Part shown: positions 16,225-24,458 of the stretch, in pieces | Layout: each line of letters starts with the position of its first letter | Position numbering within the stretch: position 1 is the stretch's first letter | DNA from: Streptomyces sp. NBC_01217 | GTDB taxonomy: Bacteria > Actinomycetota > Actinomycetes > Streptomycetales > Streptomycetaceae | Reading direction: 5' to 3' | NCBI RefSeq assembly: GCF_035994185.1 | Contig: NZ_CP108538.1 | Coordinates: 6,549,501-6,613,500 of the forward strand | Length of the DNA: 64,000 nt | Notes under the pieces: generated by a model | Database searches by the model: none | Told to the model about the DNA's origin: nothing | What the model saw: only the letters and a program-made list of their open reading frames with translations | Program-made: the position numbers and the translations under genes

Positions 16225-18618
16225 ATGGACACCGAGGGCACGTTCGACTCACGCGGCACCCGCTCCGGTCATCCGGTGCCGCGCCCGGCCGGCCCGCCAC
16301 CGCCCGAACTGCCGCCCAGGCCCGGATACGCGCCCGCCTCGGGCCCCTCCCTGGCGGACTGGCTCCGCATCCCGAGACCCGCAGCCGAACCCGGTGTCTG
16401 GCGGCTCGGTCACGTGCCCCGGCCCGCCGAGGAGAAGGAGCGCACCCCGGACCGCACACTGATCAGCGGCGCGGTGATCTCGCTGCTGGCCTGCGTCCTC
16501 GTCTGGTCCCTCTGGCGCAACAACTACATCCCGTACTGGCGGGTGCCGCTGAAGCTCTTCACCCCCGGCGACTGGTGGGGGCCCTTCGGCGACGAGCCGC
16601 AGACCCGGGGCGCGGTCCGTGCGCTCGACCTCTACCGGCTGCTGATCATCGGCGGCCTCGTCTACGGATTCGGCCGCCTGGGCAACTGGCCTGCCGCCTT
16701 CGAACGGTGCGTCGCCGCCCGGGGAGCCGCCGCACGGGCGGGCGGTGCGGCGATCGGCGCGCTGCTGGTCTGGATTCTGGTGTGGAACGGGACCGTGCCG
16801 GGAATGGGGCTGGCCTTCGGTCTGGTCCCCGGCTCCTGGCTGGGCCCCGACCAGCCGATGTCCGTGGTGATCAGCTATGGGCTGTACGTCCTGCTCACCC
16901 TGGTGGTCGTGTGGCCGTTCGCCCGGCTGGGGCGGTGGACCGAGGTGTGGCGGCGCGGCCGGTCCCCGCAGCCCGCACCGGGCCGCGACGGCCGAGACCC
17001 GGCGCAGCCGCCCGTGCACGGCGGTGCGGACACCGTCGTGGTGGGCGGCGAGGACGACCCGGCCGAATGGCCCGATCTGCGCGCCGCCGGACAGCACCGG
17101 GCCGCCGCCAAGCTCGCCGAGGAGACCCGGTCCGGGCGGATGAACGACGTCGACTACGCCCGGATCCGCCGCGCCTGGACATCCGTACGCGCCGACCACA
17201 CCCGGCTCCCCGCCTTCACCGACACCGTGCTGCGCAACGGCTCCGCCGCCTGCACTCACCCCTCCGGCGCACGTGACCTCCCGGTCCGCGCCGCCCGGCA
17301 CGATCTGCTGGTCCAGCAGGTCAGGCTCGGCACCGTCGAGGACGGCGAGCGCAACCCGTACGCCCGGCGCGGCAGCGGCATCGCCCTCGACCCCGGGCTG
17401 CTGGGCACGTCCCTGCTCGCCGTCGGCCCGCCCGGCGCGGGCAAGAGCCGGGCACTGACCCGGCCCGTCGTCGAATCCCTCGCACTGCAGGCGCTCGCCG
17501 GACAGGCCGCCGTCGTCGCCGTGTGCGCCGCCGGTACCCAGCTCGGCGGCGACCAGGGGTTCGACGTCGTCATCAAGGTCGGCGACCCGTCCTCCGTGCA
17601 CGATCTCGACCTGTACGGCGGCGCCACCGACCCCGACGAGGCCGCCACCGTCCTCGCCGACGGCCTGGTCGGTGACCTCCCCGAGGTCGACAGCCGCCGT
17701 GCCGCCACGGCCCTCGCCCAGCTCCTCGGCCCCTTCCGGGCCGCACACGGCCGCTTCCCCTCCGTACCCGAGCTGCGCGAACTCCTGGACGGCGTGCCCG
17801 ATGCCCTGACCGCCCTGCGCGAGGCGCTCGACGCGACCGGGAACCCCGGCATGCGGCGCGAACTCGACGCCCGCGCCCGCCAGGCCGGTGCCCCGGGCGA
17901 CCCGGGCCCGGCTCTCGCCGACCGGGTGGCGCTGCTCGACCGGCCCGCGTTCAGCGAGTTCTTCGACACCACGGGCAAGGCCCGCCCCTTCTCGCTGCGG
18001 GCCCTGGAGCATCCGCTGCGGGTCCGTATCGACCTGCCCGAACGCGGCCACGCCGAGGCGTCCCGGGTGCTGGCACGCCTGGTACTCGCCCAGTTCACCG
18101 CGAGCGCCGCTGCCCGCACCGACCGTTCCCTCTTCGCCTGCCTGGTCCTCGACGACGCGACCCACACCCTGACCCCCGACACCGTCCGCGGAATCCAGCG
18201 GCTGCGCTCCGCGCACGCCGGGGCCGTACTCACCCTGCGCACCCTGGACGACGTACCGGAGCAGCTGCACACGGCGCTGCTCGGCGCGGTCGGCTGCCGG
18301 ATGGCGTTCTCCGGCATCACCACGTGGGACGGGAAGAAGTTCGCCGAGGCCTGGGGAACGGAGTGGGTCGAGACCCGCGACGTCACCCAGCGCACAGTCT
18401 TCGCCGACCAGCCGATGACCCGGGCCATCCACGCCTTCCGCAAACTGGTCACCGGCAAGGCGGTCACCACGGACGCGGTGACCGTCCGCCAGGTCGAGCG
18501 GGAACGCTGGTCGGCCTCCGAACTGGCCCACCGGGTGCCGGCCGGACACGCGGTGCTGTCCCTGACGACCGTACGGGGCGAGCACGCGCCGCCGCTGCTG
18601 GTGGACCTGAGCGGCTGA
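16225..18618 (+). CDS. Membrane-anchored P-loop ATPase of unknown function
   Basis: The ATG at 16225 follows GAGGGAC and gives 797 residues. After about 70 Pro-rich cytoplasmic residues there are four hydrophobic segments (LISGAVISLLACVLVWSLW; LYRLLIIGGLVYGFG; AIGALLVWILVW; ISYGLYVLLTLVVVWPF), then a large cytoplasmic part with Walker A GPPGAGKSRA near residue 400 and a Walker-B-like LFACLVLDDATHTL. The late LRSAHAGAVLTLRTLDDVP resembles the sensor region of TraG/VirD4-type coupling ATPases, but no conjugation genes are nearby. It may pump or remodel a substrate at the membrane. It lies between gabT and the PucR gene with unclear connection to GABA metabolism. Confidence 0.75.
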   Translation: MDTEGTFDSRGTRSGHPVPRPAGPPPPELPPRPGYAPASGPSLADWLRIPRPAAEPGVWRLGHVPRPAEEKERTPDRTLISGAVISLLACVLVWSLWRNNYIPYWRVPLKLFTPGDWWGPFGDEPQTRGAVRALDLYRLLIIGGLVYGFGRLGNWPAAFERCVAARGAAARAGGAAIGALLVWILVWNGTVPGMGLAFGLVPGSWLGPDQPMSVVISYGLYVLLTLVVVWPFARLGRWTEVWRRGRSPQPAPGRDGRDPAQPPVHGGADTVVVGGEDDPAEWPDLRAAGQHRAAAKLAEETRSGRMNDVDYARIRRAWTSVRADHTRLPAFTDTVLRNGSAACTHPSGARDLPVRAARHDLLVQQVRLGTVEDGERNPYARRGSGIALDPGLLGTSLLAVGPPGAGKSRALTRPVVESLALQALAGQAAVVAVCAAGTQLGGDQGFDVVIKVGDPSSVHDLDLYGGATDPDEAATVLADGLVGDLPEVDSRRAATALAQLLGPFRAAHGRFPSVPELRELLDGVPDALTALREALDATGNPGMRRELDARARQAGAPGDPGPALADRVALLDRPAFSEFFDTTGKARPFSLRALEHPLRVRIDLPERGHAEASRVLARLVLAQFTASAAARTDRSLFACLVLDDATHTLTPDTVRGIQRLRSAHAGAVLTLRTLDDVPEQLHTALLGAVGCRMAFSGITTWDGKKFAEAWGTEWVETRDVTQRTVFADQPMTRAIHAFRKLVTGKAVTTDAVTVRQVERERWSASELAHRVPAGHAVLSLTTVRGEHAPPLLVDLSG

Positions 18619-18753
18619 GCGTACGGGGTGTGGCCCGAGGGGGCAGGAGCGGGGCGAAAGCGGTTGTGGCAGGACCCTGCCGCTCTGGCAGAATCGGTGA
18701 CAGTCGTTCATACGGGACGGCGAAAACCGACTTCCCGAGGTCCCGCGGTCCCC

Positions 18754-20340
18754 ATGCCCCCCACTCTCGCCTCGCTCGTCCAGCATTCGGCGCTCAAACT
18801 CACGGTGCGTGCGGGGGCGGACCGGCTGGATGCGCCCGTCCGCTGGGCGCACGCCAGCGAGCTGACCGACCCCGTCCCGTACATGGAGGGCGGTGAGCTC
18901 CTCCTCGTCACCGCCACCAACCTCGACGCCGAGAACCCCGAGGCGATGCGGCGGTACGTGCGGCGCCTGACCGGGGCCGGAGTCGTCGGGCTCGGCTTCG
19001 CCGTCGGCGTCCACTACGACGACGTACCGCAGGCCCTGATCGACGCCGCCGATCAGGCGGGGCTGCCGCTGCTCGAAGTGCCGCGCCGCACCCCGTTCCT
19101 CGCGATCGCCAAGGCCGTGTCGTCGGAGATCGCCGCCGATCAGTACCGGGCGGTGACGGCGGGGTTCGAGGCCCAGCGGGAGCTGACGAAGGCCGCGCTC
19201 GCGGGCGACGGCCCCGGCGAACTCCTCGGCCGGCTCGCGGCGCACGTCGACGGCTGGGCGGCGCTGTACGACGCCTCCGGCGCGGTCGTGGCCTCGGCTC
19301 CCGAGTGGGCCGCCCGCCGGGCCGCCCGGCTCACCCCCGATGTGGAACGCCTGCGCGAGCGGCCCGCCCCGGCCAGCGTGGTCGTCGGCGACGCGGACGA
19401 CCGGGTCGAACTCCAGTCGCTCGGCACCGGCCGCCGGGTCCGGGGCGCGCTGGCCGTCGGCACCGGCGCGGCACTGGGCACCGCCGAGCGCTACGCCGTG
19501 CACTCGGCGGTCGCCCTGCTCACCCTGACCACGGCCCGCTCCCGGTCACTCCAGGACGCCGAACAGCGGCTGGGCGCGGCGGTGCTGCGCATGCTGCTCG
19601 CCGGCCAGCCGGACCACGCACGGGCCGTCGCCGGGGATCTGTACGGGGAGCTGCTCGACGCCCCGTTCCGGCTGATCATCGCGGAGGCGTCCGTCCCCTC
19701 GACACCGGCGGCGCTCGGCGAGGCGATGGAGGCGGCGGCCTTCCGGACCGGCGAGACCCTGCTGGCCGTGCCCGAGGGCGAACGGCTCGTCGTCCTCGCC
19801 GCGGACGGCGGAGCAGCGGTCGCCGCCTGCACTGCCTACGCCGAGGCGCAGGAGGCCCAGGAGGAGCGCCCCCCGCGCGAACCGGCGACGGCGGAGGAGG
19901 GCCGGGTGGTCGTGGGCCTGTCCGCACCGGCGGGCCCCATAGCCGTCTCCGCGGCGTACAAACAGGCCGAGCAGGCCCTGTCGGTGGCCCGCCGCCGGGG
20001 CAGAGCCCTGGTCGAGCACGAGGAGCTGGCCACCGGCTCGGTGCTGCCGCTGCTCGCGGACGACGCGGTACGCGCCTTCGCCGACGGAATGCTCCGCGCC
20101 CTGCACGAACACGACGCCAAGGGCCGCGGCGACCTGGTCGCCTCGCTGAAGGCATGGCTCTCCCACCACGGCCAGTGGGACGCTGCAGCGGCAGACCTGG
20201 GAGTGCACCGCCACACCTTGCGCTACCGGATGCGCAGGGTGGAGGAGATCCTGGGCCGCTCCCTGGACGATCCGGACGTCCGGATGGAACTGTGGCTGGC
20301 CTTGAAGGCGACGAGCTCCCCGGCGGCGCCGGAGCGGTAG
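18754..20340 (+). CDS. PucR-family transcriptional regulator
   Basis: The 528-residue protein has the PucR N-terminal domain (about 1-125; ELLLVTATNLD, VPLLEVPRRTPF-like segment seen as LPLLEVPRRTPFL), a central GGDEF-like/CdaR region, and a C-terminal HTH_30 domain: HGQWDAAAADLGVHRHTLRYRMRRVEEILG. Such proteins respond to nitrogen compounds and activate their catabolism. It lies between gabT and an aldehyde dehydrogenase gene, so GABA or a related metabolite is the likely signal. The ATG at 18754 has only a distant GAGG. An imperfect repeat GGCAGG-AC-CCTGCC lies upstream near 18667-18680. Confidence 0.88.
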   Translation: MPPTLASLVQHSALKLTVRAGADRLDAPVRWAHASELTDPVPYMEGGELLLVTATNLDAENPEAMRRYVRRLTGAGVVGLGFAVGVHYDDVPQALIDAADQAGLPLLEVPRRTPFLAIAKAVSSEIAADQYRAVTAGFEAQRELTKAALAGDGPGELLGRLAAHVDGWAALYDASGAVVASAPEWAARRAARLTPDVERLRERPAPASVVVGDADDRVELQSLGTGRRVRGALAVGTGAALGTAERYAVHSAVALLTLTTARSRSLQDAEQRLGAAVLRMLLAGQPDHARAVAGDLYGELLDAPFRLIIAEASVPSTPAALGEAMEAAAFRTGETLLAVPEGERLVVLAADGGAAVAACTAYAEAQEAQEERPPREPATAEEGRVVVGLSAPAGPIAVSAAYKQAEQALSVARRRGRALVEHEELATGSVLPLLADDAVRAFADGMLRALHEHDAKGRGDLVASLKAWLSHHGQWDAAAADLGVHRHTLRYRMRRVEEILGRSLDDPDVRMELWLALKATSSPAAPER

Positions 20341-20378
20341 CCGCCGCGAGGCCCCGCGCTCCGCTCACGTCCACGCAT

Positions 20379-20430
20379 CCGACAAACCGGCGCATCCCTG
20401 CCGTGTTCTGCTCCACGCCGGACAAACGCC
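20379..20430. promoter_or_regulatory. Two GACAAAC-type repeats upstream of the second aldehyde dehydrogenase
   Basis: CCGACAAACCGG (20379-20390) and CCGGACAAACGCC (20418-20430) are direct repeats 39 bp apart ahead of the gene at 20497. The second closely matches the motif ahead of gabT (GGCGGACAAGCG on that gene's strand). They are candidate binding sites for the adjacent PucR-type regulator. Confidence 0.4.
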
Positions 20431-20496
20431 AGGGCGGCCGCGCGGCCCTACGGTGGGGGACAGCACACCCCACGACTCCGAAGGGCCGGAACCTCC

Positions 20497-21942
20497 ATGA
20501 CTTCCACCCACGCCTTCTGGCTCGCCGGCCGCCAGGCCACCGGCGAGGACAGCTTCGACGTCACCAACCCCTGGGACGGCCGTCTCGTCGGCACGGTCAG
20601 CGTGCCGACCGACGCGCAGATCGAGGAGGCCGTCGCCGCCGCGCACGCCGTGCGCGAGGAGTTCGCCGCGACGCCTGCCCACGTCCGCGCCGCCGCGCTC
20701 GACCACGTCGTACGGCGGCTGGTGGAGCGCACCGAGGAGATCGCCCAGCTGATCTCCGCCGAGAACGGCAAGCCGATCAAGTGGGCACGCGGTGAGGTCG
20801 GCCGCGCCGTCTCCGTGTTCCGGTTCGCCTCCGAGGAGGCCCGCCGCTTCAACAGCGGTGACGCCCAGCGCCTGGACACCGACGCCGGCGGCACCGGCCG
20901 GCTCGGCCTGACCCGGCGCTTCCCGCGCGGCCCGGTCCTCGGCATCGCGCCCTTCAACTTCCCGCTGAACCTCAGCGCCCACAAGGTGGCCCCGGCCATC
21001 GCCGTCGGTGCGCCGATCATCCTGAAGCCCGCCCCGGCCACCCCGATCTCGTCGCTGATCCTCGGCGAGCTGCTGGCCGAGACCGACCTGCCGGCCGGTT
21101 CGTGGTCCGTGCTGACGGTCCCCAACGACCGTATGCCCGCCCTCGTCCAGGACGAGCGCCTGCCCGTGATCTCCTTCACCGGCTCCGCCGCGGTCGGCTA
21201 CTCGATCATGGAGTCGGTGCCGCGCAAGCACTGCACCCTGGAGCTCGGCGGCAACGCCGCCGCGGTCGTCCTCGGCGACTACGCCTCCGACGAGGACCTC
21301 GACTGGGCCGCGACCCGTATCGCGACCTTCTCCAACTACCAGGGCGGCCAGTCCTGCATCTCGGTGCAGCGCGTCATCGCGGACGCCTCGGTCTACGACC
21401 GGCTCGTCCCGAAGATCGTCGCGGCCGTCGAGGCCCAGGTCACCGGCGACCCGTCCGACGCCACCACCGACGTCGGCCCGCTGGTCGACGAGAACGCCGC
21501 CAAGCGCGTCGAGTCCTGGGTCGACGAGGCCACGCAGGCCGGCGCCCAGCTGCTCACCGGCGGCAAGCGGGACGGCGCCACGTACGCGCCGACCGTGCTC
21601 ACGGAGCTCCCCGACGGCGTCACCCTCGCCACCGAGGAGGTCTTCGGACCGGTGCTGACCGTGCAGAAGGTGGACGGCGAGGCCGAGGCGTTCGAGGCCG
21701 TCAACTCCTCCAAGTACGGCTTGCAGGCAGGCGTGTTCACCCACGACCTGCAGACCGCCTTCCGCGCCCACCGTGCCCTGGAGGTCGGTGGCGTGATCAT
21801 CGGCGACGTTCCGTCCTACCGCGCGGACCAGATGCCCTACGGCGGCGCCAAGCAGTCCGGCGTCGGCCGCGAGGGCGTCACCTACGCCATGGACGACTAC
21901 ACCTACGAGCGCGTGCTGGTCCTCACCGGCCTCGCCCTGTAG
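20497..21942 (+). CDS. Aldehyde dehydrogenase, candidate succinate-semialdehyde dehydrogenase
   Basis: This 481-residue enzyme has FNFPLNLSAHKVAPA, ILKPAPATPI, FTGSAAVGY, the general-base Glu in LELGGNAAAVVLGD, the catalytic Cys in GGQSCISVQRV and EEVFGPVLTVQKVDG. It is shorter and clearly different from the aldehyde dehydrogenase at 3841. Position downstream of a PucR regulator and near gabT suggests it removes succinate semialdehyde made by GabT, but the segment around the Cys is atypical for GabD, so other semialdehydes are possible. The ATG follows GGAACC. A hairpin terminator lies 85 nt downstream. Confidence 0.85.
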   Translation: MTSTHAFWLAGRQATGEDSFDVTNPWDGRLVGTVSVPTDAQIEEAVAAAHAVREEFAATPAHVRAAALDHVVRRLVERTEEIAQLISAENGKPIKWARGEVGRAVSVFRFASEEARRFNSGDAQRLDTDAGGTGRLGLTRRFPRGPVLGIAPFNFPLNLSAHKVAPAIAVGAPIILKPAPATPISSLILGELLAETDLPAGSWSVLTVPNDRMPALVQDERLPVISFTGSAAVGYSIMESVPRKHCTLELGGNAAAVVLGDYASDEDLDWAATRIATFSNYQGGQSCISVQRVIADASVYDRLVPKIVAAVEAQVTGDPSDATTDVGPLVDENAAKRVESWVDEATQAGAQLLTGGKRDGATYAPTVLTELPDGVTLATEEVFGPVLTVQKVDGEAEAFEAVNSSKYGLQAGVFTHDLQTAFRAHRALEVGGVIIGDVPSYRADQMPYGGAKQSGVGREGVTYAMDDYTYERVLVLTGLAL

Positions 21943-22026
21943 GTCCGCTGACAGGATCGGAACCGACCGATCCGACAGTCGCCGCCTGCAATCCGCCTGG
22001 ACAGCACGACAGCAGGCGGCAGAGAC

Positions 22027-22057
22027 GGCCGCAGCCCACTGTGCGGGGGCTGCGGCC
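22027..22057. terminator. Hairpin terminator downstream of the aldehyde dehydrogenase
   Basis: GGCCGCAGCCC (22027-22037) pairs perfectly with GGGCTGCGGCC (22047-22057) around a 9-nt loop. A second, looser pair GCCGCCTGC (21981-21989) and GCAGGCGGC (22012-22020) precedes it. There is no T-run, as usual for Streptomyces. It can stop transcripts from both sides. Confidence 0.65.
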
Positions 22058-22077
22058 GCCGCGTTTCCACCAACCTG

Positions 22078-22228
22078 GAGACCAGCCGGTGGTGCGGCGG
22101 CGTTGCGGGCGAGGCGCCTGAGTTCGTGGACGGTGAGGATGACCTCCTGGTCGGGGGCCGCCTCCTTGATGTCGTACGCGAGCTTCAGGGCCTTCTCCAG
22201 CTCGGGCCGGGTTCTTGGCGTGAGTCAC
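22078..22228 (-). pseudogene. Frameshifted small gene coupled to the monooxygenase
   Basis: A GTG at 22228 overlaps the monooxygenase stop (GTGA) and starts MTHAKN. The next frame then reads RPELEKALKLAYDIKEA and QEVILTVHELRRLARNAAA with typical Streptomyces codon choice, but has no start of its own and is preceded by TGA. The likeliest reading is a small translationally coupled gene broken by a one-base change near 22211. The reading frame decays into Ala-rich sequence towards the terminator hairpin. The family is not recognised. Confidence 0.4.
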
Positions 22229-23358
22229 GAATCCTGCTCGGCTCCGGTCATCAGGGCGAGCAGGCTGTGGGGGGCCTCATCGTCGATCATGATCGTGTAG
22301 AAGCCGTCATCGTCAGCTTCTACGGCGGCTGCGCGGGCGAACATGCTCCGTTCGTGCTCGGCGAGCGCGGCCTCCACATCGTCAGGGTGTTCGGCGAGGA
22401 CCTGGCCGAGCTCGGCGCCGTCCTGCATGGCCAGGTTGGCACCTTCGCCGTTCGGCGCCCTGAGGTGGGCGGCATCGCCGAGCAGGGTCACCCCCGGCAC
22501 GCGGTCCCAGCGGTGTCCGGCCGGCAGCGTGAAGATGGAGCGCAGGACCGGCGGGGTGTCGCTGTCGGTGATCAGAGCGGTGAGCTCAGGGGTCCAGCCG
22601 TCGAACTCCTTCACGACCCGTGCGGTCAGGGCCGCGGCATCGGTGGTGTCGAGGCCGGCGAACCAGTCCTGGGGCTTCCTCAGCTGCGCGTAGGTGTGCA
22701 GAGTTCCGCCACCCTCCCGATGGGCCAGCAGTCCCCTGCCCGGCGCGAGCGCGAACAGCGATCCGGCCCCGACCGCCTCCGCGGAGGCGGGGTGGCGGGT
22801 GCCGCCGTCGAACAGGAACGTCTCCACACTGCAGACACCGAAGTACTCGGGAGCGGCCTCGGAGAGCAGCGGGCGAACCCGCGACCACGCGCCGTCGGCG
22901 CCGATGAGCAGGCTCGCGACGGTGGTGGCGCCGTCAGCGAAGCTCACCTCATGGCGGCCCCCGCCGAGGGCCCGCACCCCGGTGACCTTGTGCCCCCAGC
23001 GGACAGTGCCGGCGGGCAGTGAGCCGAGCAGCAGCTGCCGCAGCGCGCCGCGCGGCACCTCGGGGCGCCCGCCGGTGCCGTCGTCGGGCAGGTCGAGCAG
23101 CACGTTCCCCGCCCGGTCCAGGACCCGGTACGCCTCGCGGCCGGGCAGGATCAGCTTGCGGAACTCCTCGATCAGGCCGGCCGCCGCCAGGGCCGCCTGC
23201 CCGTTGTAAGGGTGGATGTCGAGCAGGCCGCCCTGGTGGCGGGCGTCCGGCGAGGGCTCCGCCTCGTAGACCGTGGCCGGGATGCCGTGCACGTGCAGCA
23301 CGCGGGCCAGCGTCAGACCGCCCAGACCGGCTCCGATGATCGTGACCGGTGTCGCCAT
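22225..23358 (-). CDS. FAD-dependent monooxygenase (PHBH/TetX-like)
   Basis: This 377-residue class A flavoprotein monooxygenase has the N-terminal FAD motif TIIGAGLGGLTLARVLHVHG with the acidic ribose-binding YEAEPSP, the central DG motif LLIGADGAWSRVR and the second FAD motif VTLLGDAAHLRAPNGEGANLAMQD. The substrate-handling sequence resembles TetX and related antibiotic-modifying oxygenases, which need NADPH and O2. It is divergent from a TetR regulator with two operators between them, an arrangement usual for a detoxifying enzyme. The ATG at 23358 follows GGGAG. The substrate is unknown. Confidence 0.9.
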   Translation of the reverse strand: MATPVTIIGAGLGGLTLARVLHVHGIPATVYEAEPSPDARHQGGLLDIHPYNGQAALAAAGLIEEFRKLILPGREAYRVLDRAGNVLLDLPDDGTGGRPEVPRGALRQLLLGSLPAGTVRWGHKVTGVRALGGGRHEVSFADGATTVASLLIGADGAWSRVRPLLSEAAPEYFGVCSVETFLFDGGTRHPASAEAVGAGSLFALAPGRGLLAHREGGGTLHTYAQLRKPQDWFAGLDTTDAAALTARVVKEFDGWTPELTALITDSDTPPVLRSIFTLPAGHRWDRVPGVTLLGDAAHLRAPNGEGANLAMQDGAELGQVLAEHPDDVEAALAEHERSMFARAAAVEADDDGFYTIMIDDEAPHSLLALMTGAEQDS

Positions 23359-23396
23359 GGTTTTCTCCCAAGCTTGCGGGTGCCGTGACGCCCCCA

Positions 23397-23446
23397 TTGG
23401 ATCGCCACTCCAATCACGCTAACACGATGTTGGATCGACGCTCCAT
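23397..23446. promoter_or_regulatory. Twin palindromic operators between monooxygenase and TetR genes
   Basis: TTGGATCGCCACTCCAA (23397-23413) and TTGGATCGACGCTCCAT (23430-23446) are near-identical 17-bp sites with TTGGA/TCCAA arms. Their starts are 33 bp apart, about three helical turns, so two dimers would sit on the same DNA face. They lie before both divergent starts, as expected for autoregulation by the TetR protein. Confidence 0.8.
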
Positions 23447-23465
23447 CCATGGGACACTGGGGACC

Positions 23466-24152
23466 ATGGTGAGGAAAACAGCGAAGGGATCCGCGCGGGC
23501 CCCACGGCGCACGACCAGCCTGTCGAGGGAGCTGATCATCGAGACCGCGATCGAGCTCCTGGACAGCGGCGGCGAGAAGGCTCTGACGCTGCGCGCGCTC
23601 ACCGTGCGCCTGAGTACCGGCTACGGAGCGATCTACCACCACGTCGCGGACAAGAGCGATCTACTCGCGACGGCCACCGACGGCGTCATCGCTGGCGTGC
23701 TGTCCGGCGCGGTCACCGATGCGGATCCGCGCACTGCTCTGCGCCGCCTCGCCCTGGGCCTGTTCGATGCGATCGACGCCCATCCCTGGGTCGGGGCAGA
23801 ACTCTCCCGCCAACCGTGGCGGCCCGCGCTGCTGGACTTCTACGAGAGCATCGGCCGCTTGCTGGACGCCCTCGACGTACCCGAAAAAGCGCGCTTCGAC
23901 GCGGCCGGGACGCTCGTGAACTACGTCCTCGGCGTCGCCGCGCAGAACGCCGCGAACGCACGGCTCCGCGCCGACAGCGACACGGACCGAGAGGCCTTCC
24001 TGGAAAACGCCGCCGCGCAATGGGCGCAGATCGACCCCGGCCGGTACCCGTTCGTACACGCGGCGGCGACGCAGCTGCGTGAGCACGACGAGCGCGAACA
24101 ATTCCTCGTCGGAGTCGACATCTTTCTGGCCGGTATCTCGGCCCTGCGCTAG
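23466..24152 (+). CDS. TetR-family transcriptional regulator
   Basis: The 228-residue protein has an N-terminal basic arm, a TetR helix-turn-helix (about 21-67: ELIIETAIELLDSGG, LTLRALTVRLSTGYGAIYHHVADKSDLL) and an alpha-helical ligand domain in which HPWVGAELSRQPWRPALLDFYESIGRLLDAL resembles TetR_C proteins. It probably represses itself and the divergent monooxygenase through the twin 17-bp operators. The ATG at 23466 follows GGGGAC. A substrate of the monooxygenase is the likely inducer. Confidence 0.9.
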   Translation: MVRKTAKGSARAPRRTTSLSRELIIETAIELLDSGGEKALTLRALTVRLSTGYGAIYHHVADKSDLLATATDGVIAGVLSGAVTDADPRTALRRLALGLFDAIDAHPWVGAELSRQPWRPALLDFYESIGRLLDALDVPEKARFDAAGTLVNYVLGVAAQNAANARLRADSDTDREAFLENAAAQWAQIDPGRYPFVHAAATQLREHDEREQFLVGVDIFLAGISALR

Positions 24153-24458
24153 AGAACCACAGCGACCGCTGCCCTCGCGGCGCGCCGGCCACCGAACAAG
24201 CACAACCAGAACCGGCCCGCCGCCAACAGGTAGCGGCACAGGAAGTTGATGTGCCGGTCCTTGAACGGAGAGAGACGGGCAGTGCTGTACGTCGTCGACG
24301 ACCTGCTGCCGCAACCCGCATGGCCCAGTGACCATCAGCCGCGCGTCGACGGGTTCCTCGTGCAACTGCCCGAGCACACCAACTTGCCCGGGACGGGCGC
24401 GACATGGGCATCAGGGCATCTCGTCGGTGCCCGTATCCGACGGTCTATCGTGGGCGGC
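24153..24458. other. Intergenic region between the TetR gene and hemC
   Basis: No gene is supported in these 306 nt. An open frame runs in phase with hemC from 24246, but it has mixed codon use and no similarity to the start of HemC proteins. The ATG at 24459 is preceded only by GTGGGCGGC, so hemC may have a short or absent leader. Confidence 0.5.

Noticed and set aside
16249..19503. 1,084-codon minus-strand open frame opposite the membrane ATPase and PucR genes
   Set aside because: Product lacks domains, and the plus-strand genes have Walker, membrane and helix-turn-helix motifs.
21943..22225. tRNA or integration site between the aldehyde dehydrogenase and monooxygenase genes
   Set aside because: Only terminator-like hairpins and the frameshifted gene relic are present; no cloverleaf, integrase or direct-repeat att sites were found.
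24246..24458. 71-codon in-frame N-terminal extension of hemC
   Set aside because: Known HemC proteins begin near the ATG at 24459, and the extension has atypical codon use and no match to the fold.
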